Shown here piece after piece: positions 29,291 to 37,071 of a stretch of DNA of 64,000 bases. The notes under the pieces are model-generated. The model was not told the origin of the DNA. It saw only the letters and a program-made list of their open reading frames with translations, and made no database searches. Made by a program: the position numbers and the translations under genes. Every line of letters starts with the position of its first letter. Positions within the stretch are counted from its first letter, which is position 1. The DNA is from an uncultured Lachnospiraceae bacterium (GTDB lineage: Bacteria > Bacillota > Clostridia > Lachnospirales > Lachnospiraceae), in assembly GCA_905233955.1 (NCBI GenBank), contig CAJOFQ010000002.1, positions 6,594 to 70,593 on the forward strand, given 5' to 3'.

Positions 29291-31126
29291 TTAAATATTT
29301 TTTGCTGTTTTTTCATAAGGCATGAATAAAAACCCTATATCCGAATCAGCTTCTTCAGAAATGTTCCCTATTTCTAATTCCATTGAATCTATTTCAGATA
29401 CTACTCTTTCGTACTCTGCCCTTAATCTCCTGTTGTTGTCCTTGATATAGTCTAAATCATTGACCTTGGCTGCATCCTCTAATTCCCTAGCTGCCTGGGC
29501 GAGCGCAGCAGCTCCTATCATCCGTGATATTCCTTTTATGGAATGTACCAGAATTCTGTAGCCCTCTGTATCCCCTGACATAATATACCTGTCAGCTTCC
29601 TGAAGTCTGGATTTTTTCTCGGCAGCAAACCTGATTAACTGCTTATGATACAGCTCTTCGTCGTCCGCACAGTACAGCTTGCCTTTTTCGGTATCAATGC
29701 ACTTTTCTGGGGCGTCTGTTTCATTAGTCTCTTCCGATGCTGCATCTTCCAACGCTGCTTTGGATACTATCTCTGATTCTATCTCTTCTATATCGGAAAC
29801 ATCCTCCAGAATATCCCCAAGCTCTATTGAATCAGGAAGCTTTTTTATATCCTGTGGCAATGTGTCTATTGCGTTTCTGGTAAGAATAAACCTCTCTGAA
29901 GCATACAGCGGAATTGAAACCCGCATCTTGGTGCCTGACTGTGGGGTACTCTCAACGGACATAAAGCCTCCCATAGCATGTGTAAGACCGGAAACAATTG
30001 ATATATCCAGTCCCAACCCCTCACTATCCCAGGTGGCCGGTTCTTCTTTGGCGAAGCGTCTTTCCAATCTGTTCTTTTCATCCTCATCAAAGCCCGTTCC
30101 GGTATCCTCAACTACCAGAGAAAGATTCATACCATATGGCTTTACATCCTGCGAAATAGAAACATAGATACCTCCGTCCTCTGTTCGTTCTAAAGCATTT
30201 ACAACCAGATGGCGAAGGATCTTTTTAACCTTTACTATGTCTGTATTAAGCTGTTGTGGGATTGATGGATCCGTATGAATTTCAAGAACTACCTGCGGTT
30301 TTTGATAAGGAATCAGCTCACGCTTAAGCTCCATAACCATAGATGCTAATGAAGCATAGTCTACACTGACTGTAAGCTGGTTCCTCTTTATCTGTGAATA
30401 GTCATATATTTCTTCGATGTGATTCTCCAGGATTCCAAGCGTAAGCACAAGGCTCTCCATGTCCCTGCGAAGCTCGTCATTTGATGATTTGTTGATAATA
30501 AGCTCTGTCTGCGTCCTGAGTGCCAGAGCTGAGGCAAGAAATTCCTGTGCGGCCTTGGCAAGCAGTACCTCGGTCTGTTCATTTTCCTTGATGATGGCTA
30601 CATTCCTGCCACGGTATCTTTCTTCATTGCTCTCCATCACTCCAAGGATAATATGAAACAATACACCTGCTGCCACAAGGAGCATAAAATGCCATATCAG
30701 ACTTGCGATACTTAAGCTGTCCAATTCGAGTAATCCCTGGCTGTTTTTGGCGAGAATATTATATATCATACCCGCCAGGCCTATCAGCATGCAAAGTATC
30801 ACCAGCTTTTCTTCCTGTCTAAGGATAAAAAGAGCTGATACCAGAATAATAACAGGGATGGCATTATAAAGCAGATGAACATGAACACAATAATAGAATA
30901 ATTCACCGGCCAGAATGCCGGCGTATATATATACTCTGTTACTTTCGGAGGGCTTTTCTACCAGATGGATAATGATACAAGATACTATTGCAAACAAAAA
31001 GAGCGGAATTATCCAGTTCTCCTGATCTGAGATAATATTAATTACAACCAGGGCTGTCGAAAAAAAACAGATGCTGACGACCAGAACAATCTGTGAGGCT
31101 CTTCGATTAAAGCTGCTTTCTATCAT
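29291..31126 (-). CDS. Membrane pseudo-histidine kinase with Hpt domain
   Basis: 611 residues. About five to six membrane helices fill residues 11-162. A helical region at about 185-250 corresponds to HisKA, but the place of the SHELRTP box reads FLASALALRTQTE, with no histidine, so it cannot autophosphorylate in the usual way. The ATPase-like domain (about 295-408) keeps an N-box asparagine (HLVVNALERTEDG), EDTGTGF and EGLGLDIS. An acidic linker follows, then a C-terminal Hpt domain (about 490-590) with His528 in LVHSIKGISRMIG. It is expected to pass phosphate between receivers rather than start the relay. It starts one base after the upstream stop (TAGAATG) and lies 24 bases before the DegV-kinase gene. 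Confidence 0.85.
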   Translation of the reverse strand: MIESSFNRRASQIVLVVSICFFSTALVVINIISDQENWIIPLFLFAIVSCIIIHLVEKPSESNRVYIYAGILAGELFYYCVHVHLLYNAIPVIILVSALFILRQEEKLVILCMLIGLAGMIYNILAKNSQGLLELDSLSIASLIWHFMLLVAAGVLFHIILGVMESNEERYRGRNVAIIKENEQTEVLLAKAAQEFLASALALRTQTELIINKSSNDELRRDMESLVLTLGILENHIEEIYDYSQIKRNQLTVSVDYASLASMVMELKRELIPYQKPQVVLEIHTDPSIPQQLNTDIVKVKKILRHLVVNALERTEDGGIYVSISQDVKPYGMNLSLVVEDTGTGFDEDEKNRLERRFAKEEPATWDSEGLGLDISIVSGLTHAMGGFMSVESTPQSGTKMRVSIPLYASERFILTRNAIDTLPQDIKKLPDSIELGDILEDVSDIEEIESEIVSKAALEDAASEETNETDAPEKCIDTEKGKLYCADDEELYHKQLIRFAAEKKSRLQEADRYIMSGDTEGYRILVHSIKGISRMIGAAALAQAARELEDAAKVNDLDYIKDNNRRLRAEYERVVSEIDSMELEIGNISEEADSDIGFLFMPYEKTAKNI

Positions 31127-31127
31127 T

Positions 31128-33482
31128 CTACAGCTCCCTCATCATGTAGTTTGTATCTTCATCAATCATGGCAAGCATAATATCTGCAAACTTGGGATCA
31201 AACTGGCTTCCACGGCCCTTTTCTATCTCGGAACGGACAACCTCCTGCGGCAGGGCGTCACGATAGCTTCGCTTGCTGGTCATGGCGTCATAGGCATCAG
31301 CTACTGCTATAATCCTCGCCTCCTCAGGAATCTCATCTCCCTCAATCCCGTCAGGATAGCCCCTGCCGTCATATCTCTCGTGATGCCACCTGGCACCGGT
31401 TGATAATGAGGGCATCTCTTCTATATTCTCTAAAATGTTATAGCCTATGACAGGATGCTGCTTGATTATGTCAAATTCCTCATCCGTAAGCCTGCCAGGC
31501 TTGTTAATAACAGCACTTGGAACACCAATCTTCCCTACATCATGAAGCATACCCATCATGTATATGTCATTTAACTGTTTTTCATCGTAGCCGAATCTCT
31601 TGGCTATCTCCTGGGAGTATGCGGCCACACGCTTGGAATGGCCATTGGTGTAAGTATCCTTGGCATCTATGGCATCTGTAAGAGATTGAACAACATGGAA
31701 GAAAAGCTTTTCATTCTCGGCAGTCTTTTTCTCCACCTCTACAAACAGATTGCGCTGCATCCTGACAAGCTGAACAATATGCTCTACCCTAAGGGTAAGT
31801 ATCCTGGGTATAATGGGCTTTCTGATGTAATCCATAGCTCCGATGGACAGACCGAAAACCTCAGCATCCTCATCATCATCTGCTGTCATAAATACAATAG
31901 GTATGGATGATGCCCGGTTACTCTTCTCACGAAGTCTTCTAAGGGTCTCAAAGCCGTCCATATCCGGCATCCTGACATCCATCAGAATAAGATCAGGCTG
32001 GTTATCCTGAATGTATTCCAGAAGCTCGCTTCCAGAGAGAATCTTAGTGGTATGGATATTGCTTCTCTGCAGGATTTCCTCGACAAAATCCAGTGTTTCC
32101 TGATCATCGTCCACACACACAACATTCATATCCGGCGACTTGGAGAATCCATCCTGGGTATAGTCCGTAAACTCAACCTCGTATGTTATGTTAAAAATAT
32201 CCTTGTAGTTAGAGTTCCACGCCTCAAGTATCTTTTGGATTACAATATCAGTATAGCCCTTCTTAATGTCGGTAAGCATGACAAGGAACTGGTTGCTGCG
32301 CGGTCTGGTGACTACATCACTCTTTCTCAGGACGCTCTGGGTTCTCTCGCCAAATCGCTCATAATAATCCGATACCTTCTCAGGCGAAACCCCAAGCTTG
32401 GGTGTCAGAGTAAAGAGGACATTACTCGCACTCTTGCCGTAACGCCTGATATAGCGCATTACAAAGCGATAGATAGGAATAAAGGTCTCCTTATTGAGGC
32501 TCAAAGCGAGATTACGCATATTCCTCTCTTCCAAAATAGTCGAAAGATGGGACAGGTTCATCTCCTCAGGATCATCCAGTTCAGTAATGCCATCCTTCCA
32601 TACGAAGGAGGTATGCTTGCCATTCTGCTTGGCATAATACAATGCCTTGTCAGCCAGACGAAATCCCTGGGCGTAATCCTGAGTCTGTTCCGGCATAAAT
32701 ACAGCTCCGGCGGATACTCCAAGGGGTATATCATAATCCTTGCCTATGATCTCTTTAGCAGACTCTACTACACATTTATTAAGTTCATCTGTAAAGGTGC
32801 TTACCTCGATCTCGTCCTTGTGAGATGTAAATAGTAAGAACTCGTCTCCGCCAATTCTTCCAAGTATGCTGTTCTTGCCGACCAGCTTCCTGACACTATC
32901 CGCAAAGCTCTTTAAGACCTGGTCACCGGCAGCATGACCATAAAGGTCATTAACAAGCTTAAAGGAATCCAGATCAAGAAGGATCATACAGCCGCTGCGC
33001 TCTGAAATAGCGCCTGTAATCTCTTTTTCAGTGACTGATTTGTTGCGGAAGCCCGTCAGATTGTCGATTATGGCTTCCTCAGTCAGCTGCATCAGCCTGG
33101 CCTGCTTGTTAAGAGCATTCTCTACCCTTCTTAGCAGTACATTGGAATCGAAGGGTTTTCTGATGTAGTCAACCACACCTGCTTCAAACCCCTTATTCTC
33201 GGTATCCACATCATCATCAGCCGTCAGAAAAATCACCGGTATTTCTTCATAGCCCTTGGATTTCTCGTAGTCCCGCAGCTGCTGCAGTGTTTCGAAGCCA
33301 TCCATGTGAGGCATGCGAATATCCAGAAGCAGCAGATCCGGTTCACCATGTTCCATTATATAATCCAGAAAAAAGGTTCCTGACTTCAGGGCAACTACAC
33401 GCATCCCCTCGGCACTTAATACTCTTCCGGCTGTATTTAACACAGTTGTATCATCATCAACTATAATGACCCACTTATCCAT
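31128..33482 (-). CDS. REC-GGDEF-degenerate GGDEF-REC-HD-GYP c-di-GMP regulator
   Basis: 784 residues from the ATG at 33482 (GAGGAATTG upstream; the frame opens at 33497). Receiver 1 (about 4-122) has Asp54 in LLLLDIRMPHMDG. A GGDEF diguanylate-cyclase domain (about 135-295) keeps GGDEF at 211-215 but lacks the RxxD inhibitory site. A second GGDEF-like domain (about 330-440) has SNQFL in place of the motif and is probably inactive. Receiver 2 (about 453-570) has Asp502. A full HD-GYP phosphodiesterase (about 600-784) has HD in MLHDVGK and GYP in HHERYDGRGYPDG. It could both make and destroy c-di-GMP under control of two phosphorylations. It is the first gene of the three-gene signalling operon. 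Confidence 0.92.
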   Translation of the reverse strand: MDKWVIIVDDDTTVLNTAGRVLSAEGMRVVALKSGTFFLDYIMEHGEPDLLLLDIRMPHMDGFETLQQLRDYEKSKGYEEIPVIFLTADDDVDTENKGFEAGVVDYIRKPFDSNVLLRRVENALNKQARLMQLTEEAIIDNLTGFRNKSVTEKEITGAISERSGCMILLDLDSFKLVNDLYGHAAGDQVLKSFADSVRKLVGKNSILGRIGGDEFLLFTSHKDEIEVSTFTDELNKCVVESAKEIIGKDYDIPLGVSAGAVFMPEQTQDYAQGFRLADKALYYAKQNGKHTSFVWKDGITELDDPEEMNLSHLSTILEERNMRNLALSLNKETFIPIYRFVMRYIRRYGKSASNVLFTLTPKLGVSPEKVSDYYERFGERTQSVLRKSDVVTRPRSNQFLVMLTDIKKGYTDIVIQKILEAWNSNYKDIFNITYEVEFTDYTQDGFSKSPDMNVVCVDDDQETLDFVEEILQRSNIHTTKILSGSELLEYIQDNQPDLILMDVRMPDMDGFETLRRLREKSNRASSIPIVFMTADDDEDAEVFGLSIGAMDYIRKPIIPRILTLRVEHIVQLVRMQRNLFVEVEKKTAENEKLFFHVVQSLTDAIDAKDTYTNGHSKRVAAYSQEIAKRFGYDEKQLNDIYMMGMLHDVGKIGVPSAVINKPGRLTDEEFDIIKQHPVIGYNILENIEEMPSLSTGARWHHERYDGRGYPDGIEGDEIPEEARIIAVADAYDAMTSKRSYRDALPQEVVRSEIEKGRGSQFDPKFADIMLAMIDEDTNYMMREL

Positions 33483-33528
33483 TACAATTCCTCTCATACT
33501 ATATAGGGTACAAAAGTCAGCGTCCTTG

Positions 33529-33534
33529 ATTATA
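33529..33534 (-). promoter_or_regulatory. Extended -10 element upstream of the signalling operon
   Basis: Minus strand TGTTATAAT, with TATAAT at 33529-33534, about 47 bases before the start codon at 33482. No good -35 is seen at 17 bases, which suits an extended -10 promoter. Confidence 0.5.
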
Positions 33535-33603
33535 ACATATTAGTCAAGATAATTGTTAAAAGTTTCGCCATATAGTTTTAATTTTTTACTGCCGCCATTT
33601 TTC

Positions 33604-33632
33604 TTGTTTCATACCCTGATAAATGGTAAAAT
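33604..33632 (+). promoter_or_regulatory. Promoter of the SPFH/zinc-ribbon/TPM operon
   Basis: TTGTTT (33604-33609), a 17-base spacer and TAAAAT (33627-33632) preceded by TGG (extended -10), about 50 bases before the SPFH gene. Confidence 0.6.
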
Positions 33633-33683
33633 ACATTGATTGTACTGATCAACTAATCACACAACCAAACAGGGAGGATCATT

Positions 33684-34646
33684 ATGCCATTTTTAAAAAG
33701 CAAACAGTTCAGCTCGGTAATAGAATGGGCCGAACCACAGGAAGGCGTCTTATTTCATCGTTTTGAGAACATTGAATTAAAAAAAGGCTCTGTGTGTATT
33801 GTTCGTCCGGGTCAGGATGTGATAATTGTCGCAAATGGCGAAGTAGCCGGGGTATTTAACAAGGACGGCCGTTACAATGTCGAGTCAGATATCATACCAT
33901 TCTTATCAACAATAGCAGGTATCAAATTCGGCTTTGATTCTGGTCAGCGCGTTGAAGCCATCTTTGTTAACACCAGGGATATACTTCAAAACTGGGGAAC
34001 CAGGAGCCCTGTCAATATAGAATTCCCCGGACTGCCGGGCGGGATTCCTGTAAGGGCTAATGGTAATTTCATCTGCCATGTGGATGAGAACCAGTATCAG
34101 GTGTTAGTAGAGAATATAGCAGGTGTGCAGACCGAATTCTCAGTAGAGGATCTAAGAGAGAGGCTTTTAGGAACTATTGAGCAGTCTCTCATGGTTCATC
34201 TGTCTCAGAGAGCCGGAACAGTACGCAATCTCCAGGCGGAGGCCGCAAACATATCAAAAGAGATCCTGCCCGAGGTTGATGCCGAGACATCCCAGTACGG
34301 TATTCGTATACGCGACTTTAAGATCATGAGCTTCTCATATCCTGAGGGAGTTCAGGAGAAACTGGAGCAGGCAGCAGGAATAGGTCTGCTCGGCAACAAT
34401 ATAGCGGCTTACCAGCAGGTAGCCCTAGCCGATGGGTTGCGAGAAGGCGGCGGCGCAGCAGGCATGGCAGGTATGTTTGTTGGTGCCCAAGCTGGCCAGC
34501 AGCTTGGAGGATCCTTTGTAGCCGGAGCGCAGCAGAATCCTCAGGCAGGCGGACAACCGGCCGGAGGCGGTTTCTGCATCAAATGCGGAAGCGCCCTTCC
34601 TGCAGGAGCAGCTTTTTGTCCTTCATGCGGAAATAAAATAGGTTAA
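33684..34646 (+). CDS. SPFH-domain protein with C-terminal zinc ribbon (YdjI-like)
   Basis: 320 residues. The N-terminal and central part (about 5-235) is an SPFH/band-7 domain of the virion-core-protein/YdjI type, with no membrane helix (FLKSKQFSSVIEWAEPQEGV at the start, YGIRIRDFKIMSFS near its end). A glycine/alanine/glutamine-rich linker is followed by a zinc ribbon (CIKCGSALPAGAAFCPSCG). In Bacillus subtilis YdjI is recruited to the membrane by YdjG and YdjH and in turn localises PspA; a similar scaffold role is inferred here. AGGGAGGATCATT gives a strong start. It is the first gene of a plus-strand trio with a YdjG-like and a YdjH-like protein; no pspA is nearby. Confidence 0.85.
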   Translation: MPFLKSKQFSSVIEWAEPQEGVLFHRFENIELKKGSVCIVRPGQDVIIVANGEVAGVFNKDGRYNVESDIIPFLSTIAGIKFGFDSGQRVEAIFVNTRDILQNWGTRSPVNIEFPGLPGGIPVRANGNFICHVDENQYQVLVENIAGVQTEFSVEDLRERLLGTIEQSLMVHLSQRAGTVRNLQAEAANISKEILPEVDAETSQYGIRIRDFKIMSFSYPEGVQEKLEQAAGIGLLGNNIAAYQQVALADGLREGGGAAGMAGMFVGAQAGQQLGGSFVAGAQQNPQAGGQPAGGGFCIKCGSALPAGAAFCPSCGNKIG

Positions 34647-34690
34647 CCTGCTTCTGGAACACTGCCACAGATAGATGGAGGTGAACGCTT

Positions 34691-36223
34691 ATGAGATCTT
34701 GCCCCAACTGCGGAGGAGGTCTGAAATATGATATAGCTTCAAAACAACTCAAATGTAACAGCTGCAGCAGCCCATTTGCCATAGGCTCAGTTCCGGAAGC
34801 ACGGGCAGCCAAGGCGGACGGCTCACTGGAAGCAATGATTTTCTCCTGCCCTCAATGTGGAGGGCAGGTCTGGTCTACATCAGAAACAGCCGCCGGCTTC
34901 TGCTCTTTTTGCGGTGCATCAGTACAGCTTGAGGGAAGGATGTCCGAGGAGCATATGCCAAAGCTCATTGCTCCTTTTTCCATCACCAAGGAAGAGTGCA
35001 CCAAAAAATTCCAGCAATATGTCAAGAGTTATTTCTTTTCACCGGACGACCTTAGAAAAACCGACGCCAAGCTGGAATTCCGCGGTATATACATGCCCTA
35101 CTGGGATTACACGGTTCACCAGCAGGCACATGTAATGAGAGAATACTGCGACGAACATCGCAGCGGCGACTACAGAGTTGTAAAGCATTACGATTTTTCC
35201 TGGGATCTGGATGAGGATATTCCGTCTATTCAGCACGATGCATCCACTTCCTTTGACGATGAACTGGGACTTGCGATAGCTCCATTCAATCCTGACGGAA
35301 TTGAACCCTTCAAATCAGACTATATGGAAGGCTTCTATGGAGATGTTGCTGATAATACCTGGGAAGATTTTGCTGATTTTGCTCTTGATGAAGCAGTAAA
35401 ACAGACAGAACGCGCCATAGACACCAAGACTATGGGAGTACGCACAGACCATGGCCCCAGAGGCAATGAAGAATTCGGAGGCATAATTACAAAAAAAGAT
35501 CTGTCACTGTTTCCTGTATGGTTTCTATCCTATCGGAGCGGAAACCGCATCGCATACTCTGTAGTTAACGGCCAGACGGGCAAGGTGTATGTCGATCTGC
35601 CTGTGTCATTTGCAAGGTTTTTCGCACTTACCGCAGCCCTTACAGTAGGTTTTTTCCTGCTGCTTCTAATGCTCTTAACACCCACACCACAGATGGATGT
35701 ATCTATATCCATGGCCATATCCATAGCAGCTTCGATAATATTTATAGCCATGACAAAGGCAATTATCGACCGCGACAACCCGCCCAAGCCCAAGAAATCC
35801 GATGATAAACCCAAAAAGAAAAAGCAAAATACAAATGCCAAAGGCTCTGCTCTTGGATTTATGATCGTATTTATTGCTTTTGTGGCTTCAGCGACAGGAT
35901 TCTTTTTATCTTTCCAGGTGGTTGCGCTTATTACTTCAATTGTGTCGGTAATTTATTATATTCTACAGTCATCCCGGCTTTCGTCATCTAATGGCGGCAA
36001 TGTCTTTCCATCACCATTTCTGGCACTTATAGCTGCACTCCTGGGAATGGGACTTTTGATCTGGGAGCCTGTTTCGGATTTCTGGTATTATGGAATAACT
36101 GTCGTGTCCATGGTGGCCGCTTCATGCTCACTTATATCGGTGCTTTCACTTCTTAACATGCTTTCAACCAGGCGTTTACCGCAGTTTGATACACACAAAG
36201 GAGGTGATCACCGTGCACACTAG
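34691..36223 (+). CDS. Double zinc-ribbon membrane protein (YdjG-like)
   Basis: 510 residues. Two N-terminal zinc ribbons are visible: CPNCGGGLKYDIASKQLKC then CSSP (residues about 4-26), and CPQCGGQVWSTSE then CSFCG (about 55-75). A soluble region follows with FRGIYMPYWDYTVHQ and LFPVWFLSYRSGN, resembling proteins annotated as 'TFIIB-type zinc ribbon containing'. The C-terminal half has five to six membrane helices, one pair separated by a very basic loop (KPKKSDDKPKKKKQ). The family partner in Bacillus, YdjG, anchors a membrane-stress complex. GGAGGTGAACGCTT precedes the ATG. It overlaps the next gene by 11 bases, so the two products are probably made together and interact. Confidence 0.8.
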   Translation: MRSCPNCGGGLKYDIASKQLKCNSCSSPFAIGSVPEARAAKADGSLEAMIFSCPQCGGQVWSTSETAAGFCSFCGASVQLEGRMSEEHMPKLIAPFSITKEECTKKFQQYVKSYFFSPDDLRKTDAKLEFRGIYMPYWDYTVHQQAHVMREYCDEHRSGDYRVVKHYDFSWDLDEDIPSIQHDASTSFDDELGLAIAPFNPDGIEPFKSDYMEGFYGDVADNTWEDFADFALDEAVKQTERAIDTKTMGVRTDHGPRGNEEFGGIITKKDLSLFPVWFLSYRSGNRIAYSVVNGQTGKVYVDLPVSFARFFALTAALTVGFFLLLLMLLTPTPQMDVSISMAISIAASIIFIAMTKAIIDRDNPPKPKKSDDKPKKKKQNTNAKGSALGFMIVFIAFVASATGFFLSFQVVALITSIVSVIYYILQSSRLSSSNGGNVFPSPFLALIAALLGMGLLIWEPVSDFWYYGITVVSMVAASCSLISVLSLLNMLSTRRLPQFDTHKGGDHRAH

Positions 36224-37067
36224 AATCAATTGGAAATTTACAATAGTGCCATTACTTATTATGGTATGCTTGCTGGCAGTCTTTGTACCGGCTTGTGTTT
36301 CGTTTGCATCCGGGGAAAATGTTTCTGAGACTGACGATGCTGATATTAGTGCTGATACTGATGTTTCAGATTCGGAAGTATCTTTTGATCTTGTGTACAA
36401 ATATGCTGCCACCGGTACCATCCTGGTGGTTGACGACAGGGAGGGCCTTTTTACTGATCACGAGATTCAGCAATTCATAGAATCCGCCTCCGGCGTACTG
36501 GAGTATGCGAATGTGTATATAGCAACAGCCTCGGAAAACAATTACGAAGCCTACAGCAAACAGCTTATAGACAATACCTTTGGCAACGGCTCCGATTCTA
36601 CACTGTTTTTGATCAATATGGATCCTCGCAGGATATATCTGTTCAATGAGGGAAAGATTCAGAGTATACTGACTGTTGGAAAGGATAATTCCATTACCGA
36701 CAATATATACAGACAGGCCAGGCTGGGAGCGTACTATGAATGTGCCGCCAAGGCGCTTCGCCAGGAAGCTACACTGCTGTCAGGCGGACATATCATAGAA
36801 CCAATGAAGTATATTGGAGATTTCTTCCTGGCGTTTATGATAGCAATTCTGGTGGCCTTTGCCCTTTCATTTATGCTTCGGCCCAAGATGAAAATGGAAG
36901 CAGTTGCAGGCATTGATAAGGCCGTACTTGCAGGCATTGCCGCCGGGATACTGTTCGATTTTGCCAGAGAAGAGCGAATATATGATCCTGTAAAAAGCTC
37001 CGACTCAGGCGGCGGTGGCGGTTTCAGCGGAGGTGATTCCGGCTCAGGCGGCGGACACAGCTTCTAA
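36213..37067 (+). CDS. TPM-domain membrane protein (YdjH-like)
   Basis: About 284 residues. An N-terminal signal/anchor helix (WKFTIVPLLIMVCLLAVF) is followed by an extracytoplasmic TPM domain (about 60-190: TILVVDDREGLFTDHEIQQF, VYIATASENNY, TLFLINMDPRRIYLFNEG). A second membrane helix lies at about 210-232, and the Gly/Ser/His tail ends GGGHSF, as in YgcG/YdjH proteins. I start it at GTG 36213, not at the upstream TTG 36186, because AAAGGAGGTGATC, an almost perfect anti-16S match, lies 8 bases before it. It overlaps the YdjG-like gene by 11 bases. It converges on the next gene with a 4-base gap, leaving no room for a terminator. Confidence 0.82.
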   Translation: MHTRINWKFTIVPLLIMVCLLAVFVPACVSFASGENVSETDDADISADTDVSDSEVSFDLVYKYAATGTILVVDDREGLFTDHEIQQFIESASGVLEYANVYIATASENNYEAYSKQLIDNTFGNGSDSTLFLINMDPRRIYLFNEGKIQSILTVGKDNSITDNIYRQARLGAYYECAAKALRQEATLLSGGHIIEPMKYIGDFFLAFMIAILVAFALSFMLRPKMKMEAVAGIDKAVLAGIAAGILFDFAREERIYDPVKSSDSGGGGGFSGGDSGSGGGHSF

Positions 37068-37071
37068 GAAT

